DNA from: an uncultured Butyricicoccus sp.
Lineage (GTDB): Bacteria; Bacillota; Clostridia; Oscillospirales; Butyricicoccaceae
Assembly: GCA_900557315.1 (NCBI GenBank)
Contig: USSI01000082.1
Location: 1-6,531 of the forward strand
DNA: 6,531 nt
Reading direction: 5' to 3'
Every line of letters starts with the position of its first letter. Position 1 is the first letter of the stretch. Under the pieces are notes generated by a model. The model worked only from the letters and a program-made list of their open reading frames with translations, was not told the DNA's origin and did no database searches. Of this stretch, positions 1 to 6,408 are shown piece after piece. Position numbers and translations under genes: made by a program.

Positions 1-20
1 CCCGCCGCAGACGCGGCGGG
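1..20 (-). terminator. Intrinsic terminator hairpin downstream of ppk1, cut by the window edge
   Basis: CCCGCCGC (1-8) and GCGGCGGG (13-20) form a perfect 8-bp GC stem around the loop AGAC, 22 bases past the ppk1 stop. Beside it, GCTTT (21-25) reads AAAGC on the minus strand, as is usual before a bidirectional terminator stem. The U-tract that would end ppk1 transcripts would lie left of base 1 and cannot be seen. The T-rich stretch at 21-29 could also end transcripts arriving on the plus strand from outside the window. Confidence 0.7.
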
Positions 21-42
21 GCTTTGTTCTGTCTGGGGCGGC

Positions 43-2178
43 TTACTCCTGCTTGCCGAACAGGCGGTTCAGGAACTTCTTCCAGCCCGGCTCGGGCGGC
101 TCGGGATGCGAAGCCTGCTCGCGCGCCTGGTTGATGGCCTGCTGCATGAGCAGCACCTGCGCGCACAGCGGGTCGGGGACGGGCGGCTTTTTATGGTAGG
201 TGCCGTCCGGCTGGAGCACGCGCGCCTTGACCGTGTCGTGCTGCATGGCGTACAGGATGTCGTGCAGCCGTGCGCGCACATCGTGGGAATCGACCGGGCA
301 GGCGATCTCGACGCGGCGCTCGGTGTTGCGGGTCATCAGGTCGGCGGAGGAGATATACATTTTCTCTTCCGCGCCGCGGCCGAACACATAGATGCGTGAA
401 TGCTCGAGGAAGCGGCCGACGATGCTCGTGACCGTGATGTTCTCGGTATGGCCCTGGATGCCGGGCAGCAGGCAGCAGATGCCGCGCACGATCATCTCCA
501 CCTTGACGCCCGCGCACGAGGCCTGGCGCAGCTTTTCGATCACGTCGATATCGGTCAGCGAATTGAACTTCAGCAGGATGTATCCCTCGCTGCCCTTGGC
601 GATCTGCTCGTCCATGAGCGCAAGGATGTTGTTTTTCAGACTGGTGGGCGCGACCAGCAGGCGCTCGTACTTGCCCTCCAGGTTGCCCATCGCCATGTTG
701 TTGAAGAACGCAACCGCATCCGCGCCGATCGTCTCGTCCGAGGTGATAAGGGAAACGTCGGTATACTGGGCGGCGGTCTTTTCGTTGTAGTTGCCGGTGC
801 CGACCTGGGTGATGTAGCGCACCGCGCCGCGCTCCTGCCGGGTAATCAGGCAGATTTTGGAGTGCACCTTGTAGTCCTCGAAGCCGTAGATGATCTTGCA
901 GCCGGCTTCTTCCATGCGCTCGGACCAGTCTATGTTGTTCTGCTCGTCAAAGCGGGCGCGCAGCTCGATCAGCGCGGTGACATCCTTGCCGTTTTCCGCC
1001 GCGGCGCACAGGTATTCCACCAGCTTGGCCTTGCGCGCCAGCCGGTAGATCGTGATGCGGATGGACAGCACGGACGGGTCGTTTGCCGCCTCGCGGATCA
1101 TCTGCAGGAACGGCTCCATGCTCTCGTATGGGTAGGAGAGCAGGACGTCGCGTTTGAGCGCGGTTTTGAGCAGGCTCTGCCCCGCGGGCAGCATGGCAGG
1201 CTGCTGAGGGGTGAACGGCGGGTCGGACAGCGCGGCGCGCTGCTTTTCCGGCAGATGTTCGCCCAGCGAGAACGCATAGGCCATTTTGAGCGGCGCCTTG
1301 CGGGACAGGAAGATCTGTGCGTCCGCGACGCCAAAGCGGCTGCGGAAGTATTCTTTGAAATGGTCGCTGATCGGGCGGTTCAGCTCAACGCGCACCACAG
1401 CCATGCGGCGGCGCTGGCGGAGCAGCTTTTCCATCTTTTTGCGGAAGTCGCCCTCCTCTGCGCCGAAGGTTTCGTCGTCCGGGTTGATATCCGCGTTGCG
1501 GGTGACGCAGAACACGGTTTTTTCCAAAACGTCATACATCTCGAATACGTTTCCGGTGTACTCCAGCAGGATGTCCTCAATCGGGACGTAGCGCGTTTCG
1601 TCCCCGGGCAGGAACACCAGCGCGGGCAGGGAGGCAGGCACGGGCAGCAGGCCGAGACGCTCGCTCTTTTTGTGGCCGAGCAGCGCGGCGATGTGCAGCA
1701 CCTTGCCCTCAAGGTGCGGGAAGGGATGGTGCGCATCCACGATCTGCGGCGAGAGGACGGGCGCAACCACGTTTTTGAAATACTGTTTGATGTACTTGTG
1801 CTCGGCGGGGTCGAGGTCACTGATCGCGAGCCGGTGCAGCCCTTCCGCGCGCAGGTGCTGATCCACGTCCGCGAAGGCGTGGTCGCGGCGCTCGTACAGC
1901 GGTTCGACCGCGGCGTAAATATGGCGCAGCTGTTCCCGCGCAGTCATACCGGACTTGTTGTCCACATGGGTTTTGTCCACAGCGGCCATGTCGCACAGGC
2001 TTCCCACGCGGATCATGAAAAATTCGTCCAGATTGCTCGTGAAAATGGACAGGAATTTGCACCGCTCAAGCAGCGGCACGGAATCGTCTTCCGCTTCGGC
2101 GAGCACACGGGCGTTGAACTGCAGCCATGACAGTTCGCGGTTCTGTGTATAGCCCTGTTCCCAGATTGCCTGTGTCAT
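43..2178 (-). CDS. ppk1: Polyphosphate kinase 1
   Basis: PPK1 reversibly transfers the gamma-phosphate of ATP to a growing polyphosphate chain, normally as a membrane-associated oligomer. The 711-residue product has the whole family architecture. The N-terminal domain carries NRELSWLQFN (13-22) and FTSNLDEFF (46-54). The catalytic half carries IRITIYRLA (373-381), ELRARFDE (405-412), the first phospholipase-D-like motif YKVHSKI with the autophosphorylated His at 439, TGNYNEKTAAQYTD (461-474) and LEHSRIY with the second His at 593. These match E. coli H435 and H592; R379 and R409 fit the phosphate-binding Arg pair. ATG at 2178 is chosen because AGGGGGA lies 7 bases upstream; an in-frame TTG at 2214 lacks that support. 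The C-terminus adds a Pro-rich linker and a basic amphipathic tail (about 664-711). It is transcribed divergently from ppa, as a single gene within this window. Confidence 0.97.
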   Translation of the reverse strand: MTQAIWEQGYTQNRELSWLQFNARVLAEAEDDSVPLLERCKFLSIFTSNLDEFFMIRVGSLCDMAAVDKTHVDNKSGMTAREQLRHIYAAVEPLYERRDHAFADVDQHLRAEGLHRLAISDLDPAEHKYIKQYFKNVVAPVLSPQIVDAHHPFPHLEGKVLHIAALLGHKKSERLGLLPVPASLPALVFLPGDETRYVPIEDILLEYTGNVFEMYDVLEKTVFCVTRNADINPDDETFGAEEGDFRKKMEKLLRQRRRMAVVRVELNRPISDHFKEYFRSRFGVADAQIFLSRKAPLKMAYAFSLGEHLPEKQRAALSDPPFTPQQPAMLPAGQSLLKTALKRDVLLSYPYESMEPFLQMIREAANDPSVLSIRITIYRLARKAKLVEYLCAAAENGKDVTALIELRARFDEQNNIDWSERMEEAGCKIIYGFEDYKVHSKICLITRQERGAVRYITQVGTGNYNEKTAAQYTDVSLITSDETIGADAVAFFNNMAMGNLEGKYERLLVAPTSLKNNILALMDEQIAKGSEGYILLKFNSLTDIDVIEKLRQASCAGVKVEMIVRGICCLLPGIQGHTENITVTSIVGRFLEHSRIYVFGRGAEEKMYISSADLMTRNTERRVEIACPVDSHDVRARLHDILYAMQHDTVKARVLQPDGTYHKKPPVPDPLCAQVLLMQQAINQAREQASHPEPPEPGWKKFLNRLFGKQE

Positions 2179-2252
2179 GCGAATATCCCCCTGTTTTCCG
2201 TCCCGACTGCGCAAAACGCATACGCAGCCTTATTATAAATCTATATATTACT

Positions 2253-2280
2253 ATTATACTGCATTTTGGCGCAGGAACAA
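2253..2280 (-). promoter_or_regulatory. Putative sigma-A promoter of ppk1
   Basis: On the minus strand a perfect -10 box TATAAT (2258-2253) follows a TTGTTC -35 box (2280-2275) after a 16-base spacer. This predicts a start near 2246 and a leader of about 68 bases before ATG 2178. The leader is AT-rich and shows no convincing riboswitch. A second TATAAT at 2237-2232 has no acceptable -35 partner. Confidence 0.6.
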
Positions 2281-2336
2281 TGTGTTTTTTTGTAAAAATC
2301 GTGTAAAGTTCTGTTTTTTTTCTCTGCATGTCAGGC

Positions 2337-2365
2337 TTGCAGCGCGGCAAGGGGTCTGCTATACT
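2337..2365 (+). promoter_or_regulatory. Putative extended -10 promoter of ppa
   Basis: TGCTATACT (2357-2365) is an extended -10 element. Seventeen bases upstream is a weak -35 box, TTGCAG (2337-2342). The predicted start is near 2372, giving a leader of about 28 bases. Runs of T and A at 2285-2321 lie upstream and may act as a UP-like or curved element. An interrupted palindrome, CTTGC-N6-GCAAG (2336-2351), overlaps the -35 region. Confidence 0.6.
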
Positions 2366-2399
2366 AAAGAAATCAATCTGATAAGAGGAGGCGTCCCCC

Positions 2400-2966
2400 A
2401 TGAGAAACATCTGGCATGACATCGACCCGCGCTGCATTACTCCGGAGAGCTTTACCGCCGTTATTGAAATACCGAAGGGAAGCAAGAAGAAGTATGAACT
2501 GGACAAGCATACCGGTTTAATTCGGCTGGACCGTATCCTATATACCTCCACACACTATCCGGCAAACTATGGCTTCATCCCGCGCACCTATGCGGACGAC
2601 GGCGACCCGTTGGATGTGCTTGTGCTGTGCACAGAGATTCTCGATCCGCTGGTTGAGGTGGAATGCTATCCGATCGGCGTGATCCGCATGATTGACAGCG
2701 ATGAGGTAGACGATAAGATTATCGCGATCCCGTTTGAGGATCCGTCCTGGAATTCGTATCAGGATATCGGCGAGCTGCCGCCGCATTACAGCAACGAAAT
2801 CTCACACTTTTTTGAGGTGTACAAGGGGCTGGAGCATAAGCATACCGCAACGTCGGACGTGCTTGACCGCACGCGCGCGGCTGACGTCATCCGCGACTGC
2901 ATGCGCCGGTATGAAGTGCACTTCTGCGGCCGCCGGCCGGAAAAGGAAGCCCGGGCAGAGGAATGA
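2400..2966 (+). CDS. ppa: Inorganic pyrophosphatase, family I, soluble
   Basis: This cytoplasmic Mg-dependent enzyme hydrolyses pyrophosphate to two phosphates, pulling biosynthetic reactions forward. The product has 188 residues, close to the usual 170-190. Catalytic residues line up with E. coli PPase: E23, K31 and E33 in the first strands (EIPKGSKKKYELD), R45, Y53 and Y57 in HYPANYGFIP, the signature DGDPLDV (67-73) with metal-binding D67, D69 and D72, then D99, D104 and K106, and HFFEVYK (136-142) with Y141 and K142. The start is firm: GAGGAGG (2385-2391) sits 8 bases before the ATG. The C-terminal tail (about 177-188) is charged and probably disordered. The gene is monocistronic, divergent from ppk1, and ends in a strong hairpin terminator. 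Family I is clear; no CBS or DHH domain of family II is present. Confidence 0.97.
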   Translation: MRNIWHDIDPRCITPESFTAVIEIPKGSKKKYELDKHTGLIRLDRILYTSTHYPANYGFIPRTYADDGDPLDVLVLCTEILDPLVEVECYPIGVIRMIDSDEVDDKIIAIPFEDPSWNSYQDIGELPPHYSNEISHFFEVYKGLEHKHTATSDVLDRTRAADVIRDCMRRYEVHFCGRRPEKEARAEE

Positions 2967-2983
2967 CGCGATTTACATAAGAA

Positions 2984-3012
2984 AAAAGCGAGGGGCGTTT
3001 CCCCTCGCTTTT
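2984..3012. terminator. Bidirectional intrinsic terminator between convergent ppa and pflA
   Basis: AAAAGCGAGGGG (2984-2995) and CCCCTCGCTTTT (3001-3012) form a perfect 12-bp stem with a 5-base loop (CGTTT). On the plus strand it is followed by GTTTTT, 17 bases after the ppa stop; on the minus strand its outer A-tract becomes a U-tract, 8 bases past the pflA stop. It therefore serves both converging transcripts. Confidence 0.93.
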
Positions 3013-3020
3013 GTTTTTCA

Positions 3021-3719
3021 TTACAGTTTTTCCAGCAGCTGCTTGAGCCAGGCCTCGTTCATGGCGGGCGTATCCCGCAGGGGGAATTCGATCCCCAGGC
3101 GGTCGTATTTTTCAATGCACAGCTTGTGGAACGGCAGGAACTCCAGCTTTTGCAGGTTGGGGCAGTTCTCGGCGCGGGCTTTGACCAGCCGCAGATGCTC
3201 GAGGCTGTCGGTCAGCCCGGGCACGACCACATGCCGCACCCAGAGCGGCACGCCCTTCATGGCGGTCAGCTGCAGAAAACGCTCGACCTGTCCGAAATCC
3301 GCGCGGCAGTACTGGCGGTAGTCCGCGCGGGTGAGGAATTTCAGGTCGCACAGCACAAGATCGGTGTGGCGCAGCACGCGTTCGGCCTCCGCGAGGTTGC
3401 CTACGCCCGAGGTGTCAAGCGCGGTGTGCACGCCGTGCCCGTGCAGCTTTGCAAAGAATTCCTCGACAAACCCCGCCTGCAGGAGCGGCTCGCCGCCGCT
3501 GACCGTGACCCCTCCGCCGTTCCGCCAATAGGGGCGGAAGCGCAGCGCCTTGTGCACCAGCTCGTCCGCAGTGTAGGCTTCGCCGCCTTCGGCCGGCCAG
3601 GTATCCGGGTTGTGGCAGTAGATGCAGCGCAGCGGGCAGCCCTGCATAAAGATGACGTAGCGCACGCCCGGCCCATCGACCGCGCCGAGCGACTGGATGG
3701 AGTTGACATGGCCTGTCAT
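3021..3719 (-). CDS. pflA: Pyruvate formate-lyase activating enzyme (radical SAM)
   Basis: PflA uses a [4Fe-4S] cluster and S-adenosylmethionine to make the 5'-deoxyadenosyl radical that abstracts hydrogen from the glycine of PflB. The 232-residue product carries the radical SAM motif CPLRCIYC (C28, C32, C35; CX3CX2C), followed by HNPDTW as in E. coli PflA. The SAM-binding segment is SGGEP (74-78), with later strands DLVLCDLK (120-127) and VRHVVVPG (161-168) and LEFLPFHKL near the end. E. coli PflA is slightly longer (246). No extra ferredoxin-like cluster domain is inserted, so this is the canonical PFL activase rather than an activase of glycerol dehydratase or a decarboxylase. ATG at 3719 is preferred: the GAAAGG site lies 11 bases upstream, but only 2 bases before an in-frame GTG at 3728. 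It follows pflB by 85 bases. Confidence 0.95.
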   Translation of the reverse strand: MTGHVNSIQSLGAVDGPGVRYVIFMQGCPLRCIYCHNPDTWPAEGGEAYTADELVHKALRFRPYWRNGGGVTVSGGEPLLQAGFVEEFFAKLHGHGVHTALDTSGVGNLAEAERVLRHTDLVLCDLKFLTRADYRQYCRADFGQVERFLQLTAMKGVPLWVRHVVVPGLTDSLEHLRLVKARAENCPNLQKLEFLPFHKLCIEKYDRLGIEFPLRDTPAMNEAWLKQLLEKL

Positions 3720-3774
3720 GCTGCACACAACCTTTCTTGTGGATGATAAAATGTATTGTTCCGCTTGGGTATCA

Positions 3775-3796
3775 AAGGAGGGACAGCGGCCCCCTT
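3775..3796 (-). terminator. Weak hairpin in the pflB-pflA gap, possible attenuator or processing site
   Basis: On the minus strand AAGGGGG (3796-3790) pairs with CCCTCCTT (3782-3775) as a 7-bp stem with one bulged base and a 7-base loop. It is followed by only a short T-run (TTTGAT). It begins 9 bases past the pflB stop. It is too weak to be a clear terminator, but it could lower pflA expression relative to pflB or protect the pflB 3' end. Confidence 0.35.
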
Positions 3797-3804
3797 AGAG
3801 ATCA

Positions 3805-6033
3805 TTAAATCGCCTCGTGGAACGTGCGCGAGATGACCTCGCGCTGCTGCTCGCGGCTGAGCTTGTAGAAGTTGACCGCATAGCCCGACACACGGATGGT
3901 CAGGTTGGGGTACTGCTCCGGGTGCTCGTAAGCTGCCATGAGGGTGTCGCGGTTCATGACGTTGACATTCAGGTGGTGCGCGTTCTGCGCGAAGTAACCG
4001 CCCATGATCGCGACCAGGTTGTCCACGCGATCTTCGTCGGTCTTGCCGAGCGCGCCTGGCGTGATCGAGAAGGTGTTGGAGATGCCGTCGCGGCAGTATT
4101 CATAGCTGAGCTTGGCAACCGAGTTGAGCGAGGCCAGCGCGCCCGACTGGTCTCGGCCCGACATCGGGTTCGCGCCCGGCGCGAGCGGCTCGCCCTTGCG
4201 GCGGCCGTCCGGCGTGTTGCCGGTCTTTTTGCCGTACATCACGTTGGAAGTGATGGTCAGGATGGACAGGGTGTGCACCGCGCCGCGGTAGAGCGGGTAC
4301 TGTTTCAGCGCCTCGTAGAACTTTTCGACCTGCTCGCAGGCGATGGCATCCACGCGGTCATCGTCGTTGCCGAATTTCGGGAAGTCGCCCTCGACCGTAA
4401 AGTCCACGATGATGCCGTTTTCCGGGTTGCGGATGGGGCGCACTTTCGCGTACTTGATCGCGGAGAGCGAGTCCGCCATGCAGCTCATACCCGCGATGCC
4501 GAACGCCATCAGGCGGCGGACCCCGGTATCGTGCAGCGCCATCTGGCTCTTCTCGTAGGCGTACTTGTCGTGCATATAGTGGATGGTGTTCATCGCGGAG
4601 ACATAGGTCTTGGCCAGCCACGGGCGGTAGAAATCCATGCGGCGGCAGACCTCGCCGTAATCGAGCACATCGCCCTCCATGACCAGCATCTCCGGGCCGA
4701 CCTGCTCGAACTTGTTCTCGTCGCGGCCGCCGTTGATCGCCATCATCATCAGCTTTGCGATGTTGGCGCGCGCGCCGAAGAACTGCATATCCTTGCCCAC
4801 GCGCATCGCGGAAACACAGCACGCAATCGCGTAGTCGTCGCCGAAGTGCGGGCGCATCACGTCGTCGTTTTCGTACTGTAAAGCATCCGTGTCGATCGAG
4901 GTTTTGGCGATGAACTTCTTCCAGTTTTCCGGCAGCTGCTCGCTCCACAGCACGGTCAGGTTAGGCTCGGCTGCGGGGTTGAGGTTGTAGAGTGTGTTGA
5001 GCATGCGGTAGCTGTTCTTGGTGACCATGTGGCGGCCGTCCTCGCCGATGCCGCCGACCGCCTCGGTGATCCACATCGGGTCGCCGCCGAACAGCTCGTT
5101 GTACTCGGGCGTGCGCAGGTGGCGCGCCATGCGCAGGTGCAGTACGAAATCGTCCATGATCTCCTGCGCCTCGGATTCGGTCAGGATGCCGGCCTTGAGG
5201 TCGCGCTCAAAGTAGATATCGAGGAAGGTGGAGGTGCGGCCGAGGCTCATCGCCGCGCCGTTCTGCTCCTTGATGCCCGCGAGGTAGGCAAAGTACAGCC
5301 ACTGCACGGCCTCCTTGGCGTTTTTCGCCGGGCGGGTGATGTCAAAGCCGTAGGACGCGGCCATCTTGACCATGTCCTTCAGCGCTTTGATCTGGTCGGA
5401 GAGCTCCTCCGCAGTGCGGATTTCGGCTTCCGTGGTCGGGACCGCGCCGAGCGCATCCTTGTCCTTCTGCTTTTCCCCGATCAGGCGGTCTACGCCGTAC
5501 AGCGCGACGCGGCGGTAGTCGCCGATGATGCGGCCGCGGCCGTAAGCGTCCGGCAGGCCGGTCAGCAGGCCGACGTGGCGCGCTTCGCGCACGTCCTTGG
5601 TGTAGGCGGAGAATACGCCGTCGTTGTGCGTCTTGTGGTATTTGAACTCCTCCTCGATCTGAGGGGAGACCTCGTAGCCGTACGCCTTGCACGCCTCGCG
5701 CACCATGCGCATGCCGCCGAAGGGGTTACAGGCGCGCTTTAAAGGCTCGTCGGTCTGCAGGCCGACGATGATCTCGCTGTCCCTGTCCAGATAGCCCGGG
5801 CCGAATGCGGTGATGGTGATGACGGTTTCCGTGTCGATATTGCGCACGCCGCCCCTGTCTCGCTCCTCGGCCAGCAGCGCGTCAAACTTCTCGCGCAGCG
5901 CGGTGGTGCGTGCGGTTGCGGGCGCGAGGAAGGCGCCGTCGCCGTCGTACGGGGTGTAGTTTTTCTGGATGAAGTCGCGGACGTTGATCTCGTTCTGCCA
6001 ATCGCCGCCGATGAAGGTTTTCCATGCGTTCAT
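3805..6033 (-). CDS. pflB: Pyruvate formate-lyase (formate C-acetyltransferase)
   Basis: PflB converts pyruvate and CoA to acetyl-CoA and formate under anaerobic conditions, using an oxygen-sensitive glycyl radical. The 742-residue product is near the usual 740-760. The N-terminal PFL barrel includes [15 protein letters not shown]. The adjacent catalytic cysteines lie in ACCVSAM (C405, C406; E. coli C418 and C419), followed by [12 protein letters not shown]. The C-terminal glycyl radical domain has RVSGYAVNF with G717 (E. coli G734) and ends in [15 protein letters not shown]. The Cys-Cys pair and sequence agreement along the whole length identify true PFL rather than a diol dehydratase or choline lyase, which have a single active-site Cys. 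ATG at 6033 is chosen over an in-frame TTG at 6084: AGGAGG (6050-6045) fits the ATG, and the longer form would run through a 13-bp hairpin. The leader carries a ZTP riboswitch. Confidence 0.98.
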   Translation of the reverse strand: MNAWKTFIGGDWQNEINVRDFIQKNYTPYDGDGAFLAPATARTTALREKFDALLAEERDRGGVRNIDTETVITITAFGPGYLDRDSEIIVGLQTDEPLKRACNPFGGMRMVREACKAYGYEVSPQIEEEFKYHKTHNDGVFSAYTKDVREARHVGLLTGLPDAYGRGRIIGDYRRVALYGVDRLIGEKQKDKDALGAVPTTEAEIRTAEELSDQIKALKDMVKMAASYGFDITRPAKNAKEAVQWLYFAYLAGIKEQNGAAMSLGRTSTFLDIYFERDLKAGILTESEAQEIMDDFVLHLRMARHLRTPEYNELFGGDPMWITEAVGGIGEDGRHMVTKNSYRMLNTLYNLNPAAEPNLTVLWSEQLPENWKKFIAKTSIDTDALQYENDDVMRPHFGDDYAIACCVSAMRVGKDMQFFGARANIAKLMMMAINGGRDENKFEQVGPEMLVMEGDVLDYGEVCRRMDFYRPWLAKTYVSAMNTIHYMHDKYAYEKSQMALHDTGVRRLMAFGIAGMSCMADSLSAIKYAKVRPIRNPENGIIVDFTVEGDFPKFGNDDDRVDAIACEQVEKFYEALKQYPLYRGAVHTLSILTITSNVMYGKKTGNTPDGRRKGEPLAPGANPMSGRDQSGALASLNSVAKLSYEYCRDGISNTFSITPGALGKTDEDRVDNLVAIMGGYFAQNAHHLNVNVMNRDTLMAAYEHPEQYPNLTIRVSGYAVNFYKLSREQQREVISRTFHEAI

Positions 6034-6062
6034 GTGATCTGTCTCCTCCTGCTTTTGGTTCG

Positions 6063-6095
6063 GCTGCCCTTTTTTGGCGCACAAAAAAGGGCAGC
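6063..6095 (-). repeat. Perfect 13-bp inverted repeat just above the pflB ribosome binding site
   Basis: On the minus strand GCTGCCCTTTTTT (6095-6083) and AAAAAAGGGCAGC (6075-6063) pair without mismatch around the 7-base loop GTGCGCC. Its 5' arm is the 3' arm plus U-tract of the riboswitch terminator, so the two hairpins exclude each other. It ends 12 bases before the AGGAGG of pflB. Because its second arm is made only after the terminator's U-tract, it can form only in read-through mRNA. Confidence 0.85.
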
Positions 6096-6122
6096 ATCGC
6101 GTGATTTACTGCGACACTGCCC
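6083..6122 (-). terminator. Riboswitch-controlled intrinsic terminator in the pflB leader
   Basis: On the minus strand GGGCAGTGTCGC (6122-6111) pairs with GCGATGCTGCCC (6100-6089): a 12-bp stem with two G-U pairs and a 10-base loop, followed at once by six T (6088-6083). Its 5' arm shares GGCA (6121-6118) with the 3' strand of aptamer stem P3. A folded, ligand-bound aptamer should therefore block it and allow pflB transcription. Confidence 0.9.
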
Positions 6123-6202
6123 AGACGGTCGGCATTCAATGCGGAACCCCCTGCTCCCCGGTGGTTTGCGCTCCACCTTTTGTCCGTCAGTTGCAGGGGA
6201 TC
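6118..6202 (-). promoter_or_regulatory. ZTP riboswitch aptamer (pfl motif) controlling pflB-pflA
   Basis: The ZTP/pfl riboswitch senses ZTP and ZMP, purine intermediates that accumulate when 10-formyl-tetrahydrofolate is scarce, and usually switches genes on. All elements are visible on the minus strand. P1 is GATCCCCTGC (6202-6193) with GCAGGGGGTT (6154-6145). CTGACGG (6190-6184) follows P1. P2 is GGTGG (6177-6173) with CCACC (6164-6160). The conserved GGGGAGC is at 6159-6153. P3 is TGCC (6134-6131) with GGCA (6121-6118). The loop CCGTC (6128-6124) forms a perfect 5-bp pseudoknot with GACGG (6188-6184). The end, CCGACCGTCTGGGCA, matches my memory of the consensus CCGCCTGGGCA. The position, directly before pflB, is the context that named the motif. 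PFL makes formate, the one-carbon donor for 10-formyl-THF, so the logic closes. Confidence 0.95.
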
Positions 6203-6220
6203 TTGTCTTGGCTACAGGAT

Positions 6221-6226
6221 ATCATA
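6221..6226 (-). promoter_or_regulatory. Putative -10 box of the pflB-pflA operon
   Basis: TATGAT on the minus strand (6226-6221) predicts a start near 6214, twelve bases before the riboswitch P1 stem, which is where a leader promoter should be. No good -35 box is present at 16-18 bases (CGCAGT at 6249-6244). The promoter may be weak or dependent on an activator; the palindromes at 6246-6257 and 6262-6277 are candidate binding sites. Confidence 0.5.
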
Positions 6227-6245
6227 AAATCCGCACCGCGGCAAC

Positions 6246-6257
6246 TGCGAAATCGCA
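6246..6257. promoter_or_regulatory. Small palindrome TGCGAAATCGCA over the pflB -35 region
   Basis: TGCGA and TCGCA are perfect inverted 5-base arms around AA. The centre lies about 37 bases upstream of the predicted pflB start, overlapping the place of the -35 box. A repressor or activator site is possible. It does not match a complete Rex, FNR or CcpA consensus. Confidence 0.3.
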
Positions 6258-6261
6258 CAAA

Positions 6262-6277
6262 TTTTCCGGCCGGAAAA
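6262..6277. promoter_or_regulatory. Perfect 16-bp palindrome TTTTCCGGCCGGAAAA between divergent promoters
   Basis: This uninterrupted palindrome has eight bases per arm. It is centred about 55 bases upstream of the predicted pflB start and about 79 bases upstream of the -35 box of the phosphofructokinase gene. It has no U-tract, and it lies outside the predicted pflB and phosphofructokinase transcripts, so a dimeric regulator site is more likely than a terminator. The regulator is not identifiable from this window. Confidence 0.4.
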
Positions 6278-6347
6278 CGTGCTTCTCTGCATCAGGAATG
6301 AAAAACGGAAGGATTGGCGGCAGCTGGTAAAACATACAAAATATATC

Positions 6348-6376
6348 TTCACAAGCGGGCGGAAAAGGGGTATATT
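6348..6376 (+). promoter_or_regulatory. Sigma-A-type promoter of the phosphofructokinase gene
   Basis: TTCACA (6348-6353) and TATATT (6371-6376) each match the consensus hexamers at five of six positions and are separated by exactly 17 bases. The predicted start is near 6383, leaving a leader of about 26 bases that carries the ribosome binding site. No leader structure is visible. Confidence 0.75.
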
Positions 6377-6408
6377 TAATATATGAATTCTTTGCAGGAG
6401 GCGATCTT

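Noticed and set aside
400..2130. A 576-codon open frame on the plus strand opposite ppk1
   Set aside because: It is an antisense shadow of a GC-rich gene. Its protein is low-complexity (rich in V, R, H, Q, D), matches no family I know and has no ribosome binding site. PPK1 motifs on the other strand explain the region fully.
2179..2214. Twelve-residue N-terminal extension of PPK1 from TTG 2214
   Set aside because: The AGGGGGA site is correctly spaced for ATG 2178, and conserved family sequence begins only after it.
2207..2227. Hairpin CTGCG/CGCAG in the ppk1 leader
   Set aside because: A 5-bp stem with an 11-base loop is too weak to separate from chance, and no regulatory class fits.
2066..2551. 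A 161-codon minus-strand frame spanning the ppk1-ppa gap
   Set aside because: It crosses both promoters and the ppa start, and overlaps two certain genes in other frames.
3817..4881. A 354-codon open frame on the plus strand opposite pflB, and similar ones at 5029-5742 and 3126-3746
   Set aside because: They are codon-bias shadows of pflB and pflA, with no start signals and no recognisable domains.
6045..6053. Pairing of the riboswitch P1 5' arm (CCTGC, 6197-6193) with GCAGG at the pflB ribosome binding site as translational control
   Set aside because: Only 5 bp, against a 10-bp P1 that would have to open; the obvious terminator already explains control.
6034..6084. Seventeen-residue N-terminal extension of PflB from TTG 6084
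   Set aside because: It would be encoded by the leader hairpin and the ribosome binding site itself; ATG 6033 has proper spacing and family-like length.
6278..6347. Possible small gene or leader peptide between the palindrome and the phosphofructokinase promoter
   Set aside because: No start codon with a ribosome binding site and no coding character; I see only promoter-flanking DNA here.
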